A DNA stretch of 64,000 bases from Yersinia enterocolitica subsp. enterocolitica (lineage in GTDB: Bacteria > Pseudomonadota > Gammaproteobacteria > Enterobacterales > Enterobacteriaceae). Each line of letters opens with the position of its first letter. The first letter of the stretch is position 1. The notes beneath the pieces were generated by a model. It worked only from the letters and a program-made list of their open reading frames with translations, was not told the origin of the DNA and did no database searches. The position numbers were made by a program, and so were the translations under genes. Of the stretch, positions 38,892-49,243 are shown one piece after another. The stretch spans positions 3,472,001 through 3,536,000 of the forward strand of contig NZ_LR590469.1 of assembly GCF_901472495.1 (NCBI RefSeq), in the 5' to 3' direction.

Positions 38892-39911
38892 ATGGGAAAC
38901 AGGAGCCTATCTATGCCGCAAAGGCCGCGCAAAGTTAAATGGGTCTTGCCAAAAGGTGCCACGCAGTTTGGTGCTCTGATAGTCATTTTATTGATTGATA
39001 GTTTGGTAGCTCCACACTTTTTCTCAATTCATATCCAGGATGGACGGCTGTTTGGCAGTGTGATTGATATCTTAAACCGAGGTGCGCCCGTTGCGTTATT
39101 GGCACTGGGAATGACGTTAGTGATCGCAACCGGAGGCATCGATTTATCAGTTGGAGCGGTGATGGCCATTGCCGGTGCTACCGCAGCGACACTTACCAGT
39201 GCTGGTCACCCTTTCTTCACTGTGTTGGTTGCCGCACTCGCCGTCGGGGCGTTGTGTGGATTATGGAATGGGTTTTTAGTCGCGGTGTTGCAGATTCAAC
39301 CGATTGTTGCCACCTTGATGTTAATGGTTGCAGGGCGAGGTATAGCTCAATTAATCACCGAAGGCCAGATTGTCACATTTGATAGCGGTGGGTTGGCAGA
39401 GTTAGGCAGCAGCACCTTGATGTATATGCCAATGTCTGTGGTTATCGCATTTAGTATGCTGATTATTGTGTGGCTATTGACGCGCAAAACGGCACTGGGG
39501 TTGTTTATTGAGTCTGTTGGTATCAACCTGCGTTCAGCACGTAATGCAGGGGTAAGTACCCGTTTGGTGCTGATTTCGGTATATGTCATTTGTGGTGTCT
39601 GTGCGGCAGTTGCAGGCATTATCGTGACCGCCGATATCCGTGGCGCAGATGCCAATAATGCCGGTTTATGGTTGGAGTTGGATGCTATTTTGGCGGTGGT
39701 CATTGGCGGTGCATCCTTGATGGGCGGGCGTTTTAACCTTTTGCTTTCTGTGATTGGCGCTTTGATTATTCAGGGTATGAATACTGGAATTTTGCTTTCT
39801 GGCTACCAACCGGAATTCAATCTGGTTCTTAAAGCCATTGTGGTGTTAGCCGTATTGGTGGTGCAGTCACCGATGATCTCATTGAGCCATATCTTCCGGA
39901 GGCGAAAATAA
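38892..39911 (+). CDS. ytfT: Galactofuranose ABC transporter permease YtfT
   Basis: Inner-membrane permease of the RbsC/AraH type, 339 residues. A basic N-terminus (MPQRPRKVKW) precedes about eight to ten hydrophobic helices, with the family segments ALGMTLVIATGGIDLSVGAVMAIAG (in part, about residues 72-96) and AVVIGGASLMGGRF. Ribosome site AAGGAG at 38879. Its stop codon shares one base with the yjfF start, which implies translational coupling. Confidence 0.93.
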   Translation: MGNRSLSMPQRPRKVKWVLPKGATQFGALIVILLIDSLVAPHFFSIHIQDGRLFGSVIDILNRGAPVALLALGMTLVIATGGIDLSVGAVMAIAGATAATLTSAGHPFFTVLVAALAVGALCGLWNGFLVAVLQIQPIVATLMLMVAGRGIAQLITEGQIVTFDSGGLAELGSSTLMYMPMSVVIAFSMLIIVWLLTRKTALGLFIESVGINLRSARNAGVSTRLVLISVYVICGVCAAVAGIIVTADIRGADANNAGLWLELDAILAVVIGGASLMGGRFNLLLSVIGALIIQGMNTGILLSGYQPEFNLVLKAIVVLAVLVVQSPMISLSHIFRRRK

Positions 39912-40903
39912 TGTTAAAGCGTAATATTCCTTTGCTGATTACTATCGCCGTTTTTATTCTGGGATATGCCTTTTGTCTCAGTCAATTTCCCAGTTTTTCT
40001 TCCACCCGAGTTTGGTGTGACTTACTGACTGATAATGCTTTTTTAGGCATTGTTGCTGTGGGCATGACCTTTGTTATTTTATCCGGCGGCATTGATTTAT
40101 CTGTCGGTTCAGTTATTGCATTTACTGGTGTGCTATTGGCAAAACTAATCGGCACTTATGGCATTCACCCAATGTATGCTTTCGCCATTGTTTTAGTGAT
40201 GGGGGCGATGTTTGGAGCGTTCATGGGTTGGATTATTGATTCCCTGAAACTCCCCGCATTTATCATCACTCTTGCTGGGATGTTTTTTGTCCGAGGCATG
40301 AGCTTTATTGTGTCTGAAGAGTCAATTCCCATTGATCACCCGATCTATAGCACGTTGGCAAATTATGCCTGGAAAGTTCCCGGTGGTGGACGATTTACAC
40401 TGCTTGCCTTGATTATGCTATTGGTTGTGGCGTTTGGTATTTTGCTGGCCCATCGTACCCGCTTTGGTCATAACGTTTACGCCATTGGGGGTAACAGTGT
40501 TTCAGCGGCTCTGATGGGGGTTCCGGTCAGACAAACGACGATAAAAATATACATGCTATCGAGCACTCTGGCTGCTCTGTCAGGGATTGTGTTCTCCCTC
40601 TACACCTCCGCAGGTTATGCATTGGCGGCCAGTGGTGTTGAGTTGGATGCGATTGCTGCTGTCGTGATTGGTGGCACACTGCTCACCGGCGGCATTGGTA
40701 CGGTTTTCGGCACTTTGTTCGGTGTCCTGATTCAAGGTCTGATACAGAGTTACATCACTTTTGATGGTACGCTCAGTTCATGGTGGACCAAGATTGTCAT
40801 CGGAATTCTGTTATTTAGCTTTATTGCCATTCAGAAGGCGATGAGTGCTTTTTATTTGAATCGTCGTGCTCGCCCTCAGTCGCCCCCGCTTAATCCCGTA
40901 TAG
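39911..40903 (+). CDS. yjfF: Galactofuranose ABC transporter permease YjfF
   Basis: Second permease of the importer, 330 residues, paralogous to YtfT: GMTFVILSGGIDLSVGSVIAFTG in part near residue 50, GNSVSAALMGVPV and AVVIGGTLLTGGIG. Starts at the last base of the ytfT stop codon. Ends with a basic cytoplasmic tail. Its 3' end overlaps the convergent hdfR by 14 bp. Confidence 0.93.
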   Translation: MLKRNIPLLITIAVFILGYAFCLSQFPSFSSTRVWCDLLTDNAFLGIVAVGMTFVILSGGIDLSVGSVIAFTGVLLAKLIGTYGIHPMYAFAIVLVMGAMFGAFMGWIIDSLKLPAFIITLAGMFFVRGMSFIVSEESIPIDHPIYSTLANYAWKVPGGGRFTLLALIMLLVVAFGILLAHRTRFGHNVYAIGGNSVSAALMGVPVRQTTIKIYMLSSTLAALSGIVFSLYTSAGYALAASGVELDAIAAVVIGGTLLTGGIGTVFGTLFGVLIQGLIQSYITFDGTLSSWWTKIVIGILLFSFIAIQKAMSAFYLNRRARPQSPPLNPV

Positions 40904-41771
40904 CGCTTTGGGCTGCGTTATTCATAGGTGTTTTTAATAACTGTCGAATTAATGTTTGCTGGTCACTGTTTTGCAACCAAACGGCATACAGTGGCCGCAC
41001 GATAGGCGGTATATCGGCATTGACGACCAATTCGGGATATTCCTTTTGCCAATGTTCTGGCAGGAAAGCACAACCACCGGTGGTGTCCAACAGCTGCCGG
41101 GTTAAATGGGCTGACGTCGTGGTCAGCACCGGCATCTGCTCGCTATTGAGTAAACGGCTTTCTTGCTGATGAAAATCCGCCCCCCATTCAAGTTTGATAT
41201 AGGGTGCTTCATTTGCATTTTTATGCTCAGTTCCATCGTCAGTTTTTTCCGGTAATTCAAAGGGAATTGAGGAGAACAAACGCAATGAAAAATGCCCTAA
41301 CAGTAGGCTGGCCAACTCATCCATTTTAGGGGGTTCGGTCGTTATCAATAAATCCAGTTGCCGTTCGTGCAACTGTTTTACCAATGATTGGCGCAGTGCA
41401 ATACGTGCTTCAAGGCGTAATGTTTCCCGTTGCTTATAGAGTTGTTGCAACCACGGGGTGAGGTAAGCCTCCCAAAGTGACGCGGTTGCACCAATAGATA
41501 ATTCAGTGTGTTGCAGCGAGTGTGCCACCTCTTTTTTGGCCAATTGCCAGGTACTCATCAGTGTTTCGGCATAAGGTAGTAGCCGCTCGCCTGCCGGGGT
41601 CAGACGAATATTATTGCGATGGCGAGTGAATAAATTTGCACCTAATTGATTTTCCAACTGGCGGATACGAAAACTCACCGCCGACTGCGTTAAGTACAAA
41701 GATTCAGCTGCGCGACCAAAGTGACGAGTTCTACTGACCTCCAAAAAGGTTTTCAGTAATTCGGTATCCAC
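40890..41771 (-). CDS. hdfR: LysR-type regulator HdfR
   Basis: Transcription factor that in E. coli represses flhDC and controls the neighbouring maoP. 293 residues from the GTG at 41769-41771, which gives MDTELLKTFLEVSRTRHFGRA as in E. coli; GGAG lies six bases upstream. The ATG two codons earlier touches that ribosome site and is rejected. N-terminal winged helix-turn-helix (LYLTQSAVSFRIRQLE, about residues 28-43), then the LysR effector domain with RQSLVKQLHERQLDLLITTEPP. Divergent from maoP. Confidence 0.93.
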   Translation of the reverse strand: MDTELLKTFLEVSRTRHFGRAAESLYLTQSAVSFRIRQLENQLGANLFTRHRNNIRLTPAGERLLPYAETLMSTWQLAKKEVAHSLQHTELSIGATASLWEAYLTPWLQQLYKQRETLRLEARIALRQSLVKQLHERQLDLLITTEPPKMDELASLLLGHFSLRLFSSIPFELPEKTDDGTEHKNANEAPYIKLEWGADFHQQESRLLNSEQMPVLTTTSAHLTRQLLDTTGGCAFLPEHWQKEYPELVVNADIPPIVRPLYAVWLQNSDQQTLIRQLLKTPMNNAAQSAIRD

Positions 41772-41890
41772 ACCCATCTCCAATTTTTTTTGTCGTTAAG
41801 ATTTAAATGTTTTGTTTTACACGATGTCAAGCCTATCTAATACTCCGCGCCATAAACAGCACGACCATGAGAGAATTAGGAGCGTGTCAG

Positions 41891-42229
41891 ATGGCGGATA
41901 GCTTCATCACGACCAATCGTTTTTTTGATAATAAACATTATCCTCGCGGGTTCTCGCGTCACGGCGATTTCACCATTAAAGAGGCGCAATTACTAGAGCG
42001 CCACGGTTATGCTTTTAACGAACTTGATCTCGGGAAACGCGAGCCTGTAACGGAAGAAGAACAGCTGTTTGTTGCTGTTTGCCGCGGCGAGCGTGAGCCG
42101 GTCAGCGTCGAAGAAAAAGTCTGGTCCAAATATGTGACCCGGACTCGTCGTCCTAAACGTTTCCATACGCTGTCTGGCGGTAAGCCACAGATGGACGCAG
42201 TGGAAGATTACACCGATAGCGACGACTAG
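41891..42229 (+). CDS. maoP: Macrodomain Ori protein MaoP
   Basis: 112-residue protein that in E. coli acts with the nearby DNA site maoS to organise the Ori macrodomain of the chromosome. Nearly identical to E. coli MaoP (YifE): NRFFDNKHYPRGFSRHGDFT, LLERHGYAFNELDLGKREPV and RPKRFHTLSGGKP, ending EDYTDSDD. Start at the ATG at 41891 (MADSF). The divergent hdfR gene encodes its known regulator in E. coli. I did not locate maoS by sequence. Confidence 0.93.
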   Translation: MADSFITTNRFFDNKHYPRGFSRHGDFTIKEAQLLERHGYAFNELDLGKREPVTEEEQLFVAVCRGEREPVSVEEKVWSKYVTRTRRPKRFHTLSGGKPQMDAVEDYTDSDD

Positions 42230-42295
42230 TACCCTGTTCTTCGAGCCGCAGAGAGCTGGAATCACTGGCTTGCGGCTTCAATGATATTGGGTATA
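42230..42295. repeat. Short ERIC-like palindrome after maoP
   Basis: 66 bp with ends TACCCTGTTCTTCGAG and TTCAATGATATTGGGTATA and inner inverted repeat GAGCCGCA / TGCGGCTT. The tips match the ERIC termini but the ERIC core is missing, so it may be a deleted ERIC or an unrelated small palindromic repeat. It lies between the convergent maoP and yifB, and such a hairpin could help end transcription. Confidence 0.45.
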
Positions 42296-42332
42296 AGCAT
42301 CGTGGTAAAAAAGGGGACTTTGGTTCTCTTTT

Positions 42333-43856
42333 TTACATTAGGCTTTTGTGCAACTGCGAAAGCAACCGGTCCATACAACGATAGCTCAGCGCTTCTGAAA
42401 GATGATTTTTTTGAATATTATCTTCCAGTGCCAGATCTGCAATGGTCCGTGCCACTTTCAAAATATGGTGCCAGGTGCGCACTGATAGCCCGAGTTTCAG
42501 TAGAACTTGTTCGAGAAAAACCGCATCCTCTGGTACTAAATAGCAATATTCAGCTATCTCTTGGCTATTAAGCTGCTTGTTTGTCTTCCCCGCCCTATCT
42601 AATTGTTTTTTCCTGGCTTGTAACACCCGTTGCCTGACAGTTTTGCTATTTTCTCCCTGATGTTTTTGTGTTCCCAGCATACCTGCGGGGAGTAATGGCA
42701 CTTCTATCGATAAGTCAAAACGGTCCAAAAACGGGCCAGACAACTTTGCCAGATAGCGCAAAACTTGCTGTGGTGGTGCCCGGTTATGGATGCCTTGATA
42801 ATGGCCGCTGGGGCTAGGATTCATCGCGGCAATCAACTGCACTTTGGCAGGGAAACAGACTTTGGCGGCCGCTCGGGAAATGATAATTTCCCCCGATTCC
42901 AATGGTTCACGCAATGAATCCAGTACCCGACGCTCAAACTCCGGCAGTTCATCCAGAAAAAGAACACCATTGTGTGCCAGTGATATTTCACCGGGGCGAG
43001 GAATGGAACCTCCGCCAATGAGAGCGGCCATTGATGCACTGTGATGTGGTGCGCGAAAAGCCCGACAGCGCCATTGGGCAGGTAATTCATTACTGTGTGA
43101 CAAGCCATTAATGGCGGCAGCCTCAAGTGCTTCTTGATCGGTCAATGGTGGTAGTAAGCCGGTTAACCGATTTGCCAGCATGGTTTTCCCCGTACCCGGC
43201 GGCCCAAGTAGTAGCAGGTTATGTCCACCGGCCGCGGCTATCTCTAAAGCCCGTTTGGCTTGTGATTGGCCGATGATATCTTGTAGGTCGAGGCTGTTGT
43301 CCCAATCTTGAGTTGCTTCAAGGCGTTGGCCTTGCGCGAGCGTATTTTCGCCTTGTAAAAAACTGCATACTGCTAACAAATGATCGGCAACCCTGCTGTT
43401 GCCTTGTGCAATTAACCCAATCTCAAGACTGTTCTCTGACGGTAAGATTAACTGTCGCTGGGCCTGACTGCTGGCGAGTGCGGCCGGAATTGCGCCGCTA
43501 ATGCGCCTTAGCGCCCCTGACAAGGCGAGTTCACCCAAGAACTCATAGTGCGCTAATTTATCCGCAGGAATCTGTTCTGACGCAGCCAATATCGCCAAAG
43601 CGATAGGGAGATCGTAGCGACCCCCTTCTTTGGGTAAATCAGCCGGAGCCAGGCTGACGGTGATCCGTTTGGCTGGAAAGGTGAAGCCGCTGTTGATTAA
43701 TGCGCTGCGGACTCTGTCTCGGGCCTCTTTTACTGTGGTTTCCGGTAATCCAACCAAAACTAATCCTGGTAACCCATTGCTGATATGAACTTCAACCGTG
43801 ACTGAAGGGGCCTGAATACCTAATGTGGCGCGGGTATAAATCGTTGCCAATGACAT
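42333..43856 (-). CDS. yifB: YifB/ComM-family AAA+ ATPase (Mg-chelatase-like)
   Basis: 507 residues, intact. Homologue of ComM, a hexameric helicase that in naturally competent bacteria promotes branch migration during integration of transforming DNA; the role in Yersinia is unproven. N-terminal Lon-like ChlI domain (residues 1-170, LATIYTRATLGIQAPSVTVE), Walker A LLGPPGTGKTMLANRL (about 217-232), Walker B VLFLDELPEF, sensor FLDRFDLSIEVP and a C-terminal Mg_chelatase_C domain. Divergent from the ilv operon. The 316-bp gap to ilvL holds the ilv promoter region, including an A+T-rich tract at about 44090-44125. Confidence 0.93.
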   Translation of the reverse strand: MSLATIYTRATLGIQAPSVTVEVHISNGLPGLVLVGLPETTVKEARDRVRSALINSGFTFPAKRITVSLAPADLPKEGGRYDLPIALAILAASEQIPADKLAHYEFLGELALSGALRRISGAIPAALASSQAQRQLILPSENSLEIGLIAQGNSRVADHLLAVCSFLQGENTLAQGQRLEATQDWDNSLDLQDIIGQSQAKRALEIAAAGGHNLLLLGPPGTGKTMLANRLTGLLPPLTDQEALEAAAINGLSHSNELPAQWRCRAFRAPHHSASMAALIGGGSIPRPGEISLAHNGVLFLDELPEFERRVLDSLREPLESGEIIISRAAAKVCFPAKVQLIAAMNPSPSGHYQGIHNRAPPQQVLRYLAKLSGPFLDRFDLSIEVPLLPAGMLGTQKHQGENSKTVRQRVLQARKKQLDRAGKTNKQLNSQEIAEYCYLVPEDAVFLEQVLLKLGLSVRTWHHILKVARTIADLALEDNIQKNHLSEALSYRCMDRLLSQLHKSLM

Positions 43857-44172
43857 AGTGCTTTCCTTCGCCGTAATGTGTGCCTGGTGTTGGGGTCGCG
43901 ATAGAGTGCCCGAGGATTTTTTTCAATGCCGAAGAAAAGTATTGATTTGCGAAAGTGCACGCGAGGTTTCATTGCAACGGAAGTATCAAAACCAAAAATT
44001 GCGGTACAGTGCGCAGAAAAAAGACCAAAGTGTCGATGTGGGTTTTACTGATTGATAAATAATATATTTATTGTGTTTTGTATTCGCGATCACAAAATAA
44101 TAATTTAAATAAATATTGTCAGGCAACCAATAACTGTGATAACTCTGTAGGCATTCGTTCGACACTAGACAG

Positions 44173-44286
44173 ATGAACAACCTAATTATGAAAGCGATTT
44201 TCCAAGTGATTAACCTAGTCCTAATTAGCGTGGTGGTGATTATTATCCCACCGTGCGGGGCTGCACTTGGACGAAGAAAGGCATAA
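44173..44286 (+). CDS. ilvL: ilvGMEDA operon leader peptide IlvL
   Basis: 37 codons: MNNLIMKAIFQVINLVLIS, then VVVIIIPPCGAALGRRKA. Rich in Leu, Ile and Val, the amino acids made by the operon; three of the leucines use the rare codon CTA. Ribosome stalling at these codons when charged tRNAs are scarce would favour an antiterminator over the terminator at 44312. The C-terminal half IIIPPCGAALGR matches E. coli IlvL. Confidence 0.95.
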   Translation: MNNLIMKAIFQVINLVLISVVVIIIPPCGAALGRRKA

Positions 44287-44311
44287 AAATCAAGCCTTAA
44301 TCTCAAGAGAA

Positions 44312-44342
44312 CCCCCGCACCGAAAGGTCCGGGGGTTTTTTA
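44312..44342 (+). terminator. ilv attenuator terminator
   Basis: CCCCCGCACC-GAAA-GGTCCGGGGG followed by TTTTTTA: the leader-controlled rho-independent terminator between ilvL and ilvG. Confidence 0.93.
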
Positions 44343-44426
44343 TTGGTCGGTTAAAAGACGCGAGGAACATAAAATGCACAACAGAATAAAATCCTGTGCC
44401 TTCCGCAAATGGTCGGGGAAATAACT

Positions 44427-46069
<1,643 letters not shown>

Positions 46070-46073
<4 letters not shown>

Positions 46074-46327
46074 TACAACATCAAATCTCTATCCAAGCCC
46101 GCTTCCGCCCTGAGATGTTAGAGCGTGTATTGCGGGTTGTGCGGCACCGCGGCTTTCAGGTTTGTGCTATGAATATGTCACCAATGATTAATGCTGAGAA
46201 TATTAATATTGAATTGACCGTTGCCAGCGGGCGACCTGTCGATTTACTATCTTCACAGCTGAGTAAGCTTATGGATGTCGCCTGCGTCGAGATCCTACAA
46301 CCTAATACATTACAGATACGCGCCTGA
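46070..46327 (+). CDS. ilvM: Acetolactate synthase II small subunit IlvM
   Basis: 85-residue regulatory subunit with one ACT domain (ISIQARFRPEMLERVLRVVRHRGFQVCAM in pieces). It activates and stabilises IlvG. The start ATG overlaps the ilvG stop (ATGA), implying coupling. ilvE follows after 22 bp. Confidence 0.95.
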
Positions 46328-46349
46328 TGCGCCACAAGGAAAGAAAAGA

Positions 46350-47276
46350 ATGACGAAGAAAGCTGATTTTATTTGGTTTAACGGTGAAATGGTTCCGTGG
46401 GCAGAGGCGAAAGTTCATGTGATGTCTCACGCGTTACACTACGGCACGTCAGTCTTCGAAGGTGTCCGTTGCTACAACTCCCATAAAGGGCCGGTTGTTT
46501 TCCGTCACCGCGAACACATGCAGCGCCTGCATGACTCAGCCAAAATTTACCGCATGCCAGTTTCTCAGTCTGTTGACGAGCTGATGGAAGCATGCCGCGC
46601 AACGCTGCGCAAAAACAATCTGACCAGTGCCTATATTCGCCCGCTAGTGTTTATCGGTGATGTCGGCATGGGTGTGAACCCGCCAGATGGCTATAAAACT
46701 GACGTGATTATTGCTGCTTTCCCTTGGGGTGCTTATCTGGGTGCCGAAGCGCTGGAGCAGGGTATTGATGCGATGGTTTCTTCATGGAACCGTGTGGCAC
46801 CAAACACTATTCCAACTGCGGCTAAAGCCGGTGGTAATTACCTCTCTTCCTTGCTGGTGGGCAGTGAAGCGCGTCGTCACGGTTATCAGGAAGGGATTGC
46901 ACTGGATATCCATGGTTTCCTGTCTGAAGGGGCGGGTGAGAACCTGTTCGAAGTGAAAGATGGCATTCTGTTTACGCCACCGTTTACCTCTTCTGCTTTG
47001 CCGGGCATTACCCGTGATGCAATTATCAAACTGGCGAAAGATATGGGGTTAGAAGTGCGTGAGCAAGTGCTGTCGCGTGAATCTCTCTATCTGGCGGATG
47101 AAGTGTTTATGTCCGGTACTGCGGCAGAAATTACCCCAGTGCGCAGCGTGGATGGTATTCAGGTGGGTATTGGTAAACGTGGGCCAATTACTGGCAAAAT
47201 TCAACAAGCGTTCTTTGGCCTGTTCACCGGCGAAACCGAGGACAAATGGGGCTGGTTGGACCCAATCAATCAATAA
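46350..47276 (+). CDS. ilvE: Branched-chain amino acid aminotransferase IlvE
   Basis: PLP enzyme for the last step of valine, leucine and isoleucine synthesis. 308 residues from the ATG at 46350 (MTKKADFIWFNGEMV), after AAGGAAAGAAA. The PLP lysine lies in PTAAKAGGNYLSSLL (about residue 160); the class IV signature EGAGENLFEVKDG begins at about 193, and GTAAEITPVRSVDG closes the site. The gap to ilvD is 111 bp. Confidence 0.96.
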   Translation: MTKKADFIWFNGEMVPWAEAKVHVMSHALHYGTSVFEGVRCYNSHKGPVVFRHREHMQRLHDSAKIYRMPVSQSVDELMEACRATLRKNNLTSAYIRPLVFIGDVGMGVNPPDGYKTDVIIAAFPWGAYLGAEALEQGIDAMVSSWNRVAPNTIPTAAKAGGNYLSSLLVGSEARRHGYQEGIALDIHGFLSEGAGENLFEVKDGILFTPPFTSSALPGITRDAIIKLAKDMGLEVREQVLSRESLYLADEVFMSGTAAEITPVRSVDGIQVGIGKRGPITGKIQQAFFGLFTGETEDKWGWLDPINQ

Positions 47277-47387
47277 TAAATAAAAACTGACAGACAGGAT
47301 CAGCAGGTGGTTCGTTCGCCACCTGCAACAGGTTATATCTGCAACAATAAATTGATTTGCAATACAAAAATCTGGAGTGAAGAGACA

Positions 47388-49238
47388 ATGCCTAAGTACC
47401 GTTCCCATACCACCACTCATGGCCGCAATATGGCTGGCGCCCGCGCATTGTGGCGCGCAACCGGTATGACCGATGATGACTTCGGCAAACCGATTATTGC
47501 AGTAGTTAACTCATTTACCCAGTTTGTACCGGGCCACGTTCATTTGCGCGACTTAGGAAAGCTGGTAGCGGAGCAAATTGAAGCGTCTGGCGGTGTGGCT
47601 AAAGAGTTCAACACTATTGCGGTGGATGATGGGATCGCGATGGGCCACGGCGGCATGCTCTATTCACTGCCTTCACGTGAATTGATTGCCGACTCCGTTG
47701 AATACATGGTTAACGCCCACTGTGCGGATGCCATGGTATGTATCTCTAACTGCGACAAAATTACCCCAGGGATGCTGATGGCGTCTCTGCGCCTGAATAT
47801 TCCGGTAATCTTTGTTTCCGGCGGCCCGATGGAAGCCGGTAAAACCAAATTATCCGATAAAATTATCAAGCTGGATCTGGTCGATGCCATGATTCAGGGG
47901 GCAAACCCGAATGTCAGCGATGCCGACAGCGAGCAGATTGAGCGCTCCGCTTGCCCAACCTGCGGTTCCTGTTCCGGGATGTTTACCGCCAACTCGATGA
48001 ACTGCCTGAATGAGGCTCTGGGACTGGCGTTGCCGGGTAATGGTTCATTGCTGGCAACCCATGCTGATCGTAAGCAACTGTTCCTCGATGCGGGCAAGCA
48101 CATTGTTGAACTGACTAAACGCTATTACGAACAAGATGATATCAGCGCCTTGCCGCGTAGCATTGCCAACAAAGCGGCATTTGAAAATGCCATGACGCTG
48201 GATATCGCCATGGGCGGTTCCACCAATACCGTGTTGCATTTACTGGCGGCAGCGCAGGAAGGGGATATTGATTTCGATATCAGCGATATCGACCGCCTGT
48301 CCCGTAAAGTGCCGCATTTGTGCAAAGTGGCTCCGAGTACGCAGAAATACCATATGGAAGATGTGCACCGTGCCGGTGGTGTGGTGGGGATTTTGGGTGA
48401 GTTGGATCGCGCTGGCTTGCTGAATCGCGAAGTGAAAAACGTGTTGGGTCTGAACTTGCCACAAACGCTGGAAGCCTATGATGTGATGCTGACCAAAGAC
48501 GAAGGGGTCAAGCAGATGTACTCCGCAGGCCCGGCTGGCATCCGTACCACGAAAGCCTTCTCACAGGATTGCCGCTTCCCCTCATTGGATACCGACCGCC
48601 AAGAAGGTTGTATTCGTACTCGCGAACATGCTTATAGCCAAGACGGTGGTTTGGCGGTGTTGTATGGCAATCTTTCAGAGAATGGTTCAATCGTCAAAAC
48701 CGCAGGTGTGGATAAAGACAGCTTAACCTTCCGTGGCCCAGCCAAAGTCTATGAGAGTCAGGATGATGCTGTTGCCGCTATTTTGGGGGGCAAAGTGGTT
48801 GCGGGTGATGTGGTGGTTATCCGTTACGAAGGGCCGAAAGGTGGGCCAGGGATGCAGGAAATGCTGTATCCAACCACTTACCTGAAATCGATGGGATTAG
48901 GCAAAAGCTGTGCGTTGTTAACCGATGGCCGTTTCTCGGGCGGGACTTCAGGTTTATCCATCGGTCATGCTTCGCCGGAAGCCGCCAGCGGTGGGTTGAT
49001 TGCTTTGGTGCAAGACGGCGACATCATTGATATTGATATTCCCAACCGCGCTATGAAGCTGGACGTCAGTGATGCTGAACTGGCTGCACGCCGTGAAGCA
49101 GAATTAGCGCGCGGTGATGCGGCATGGACACCGAAAGCACGCGAACGTCAGGTTTCTTATGCGCTACGTGCTTATGCCTTACTGGCAACCAGTGCTGATA
49201 AAGGTGCTGTGCGCGACAAAAGTAAGCTGGGAGGCTAA
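47388..49238 (+). CDS. ilvD: Dihydroxy-acid dehydratase IlvD
   Basis: Fe-S enzyme that dehydrates dihydroxy-acids to 2-oxo acids in branched-chain synthesis. 616 residues from the ATG at 47388 (MPKYRSHTTTHGR), ribosome site TGGAG. Cluster-ligand motifs: CISNCDKITPGML (about residue 122), ACPTCGSCSGMFTANSMN (about 192), and GRFSGGTSGLSIGHASPEAA near the C-terminus. ilvA starts 5 bp after the stop. Confidence 0.97.
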   Translation: MPKYRSHTTTHGRNMAGARALWRATGMTDDDFGKPIIAVVNSFTQFVPGHVHLRDLGKLVAEQIEASGGVAKEFNTIAVDDGIAMGHGGMLYSLPSRELIADSVEYMVNAHCADAMVCISNCDKITPGMLMASLRLNIPVIFVSGGPMEAGKTKLSDKIIKLDLVDAMIQGANPNVSDADSEQIERSACPTCGSCSGMFTANSMNCLNEALGLALPGNGSLLATHADRKQLFLDAGKHIVELTKRYYEQDDISALPRSIANKAAFENAMTLDIAMGGSTNTVLHLLAAAQEGDIDFDISDIDRLSRKVPHLCKVAPSTQKYHMEDVHRAGGVVGILGELDRAGLLNREVKNVLGLNLPQTLEAYDVMLTKDEGVKQMYSAGPAGIRTTKAFSQDCRFPSLDTDRQEGCIRTREHAYSQDGGLAVLYGNLSENGSIVKTAGVDKDSLTFRGPAKVYESQDDAVAAILGGKVVAGDVVVIRYEGPKGGPGMQEMLYPTTYLKSMGLGKSCALLTDGRFSGGTSGLSIGHASPEAASGGLIALVQDGDIIDIDIPNRAMKLDVSDAELAARREAELARGDAAWTPKARERQVSYALRAYALLATSADKGAVRDKSKLGG

Positions 49239-49243
49239 TACTC

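Noticed and set aside
42281..42571. Plus-strand frame with a hydrophobic start opposite the end of yifB
   Set aside because: Lies almost entirely antisense to the conserved C-terminus of yifB; no good evidence of expression.
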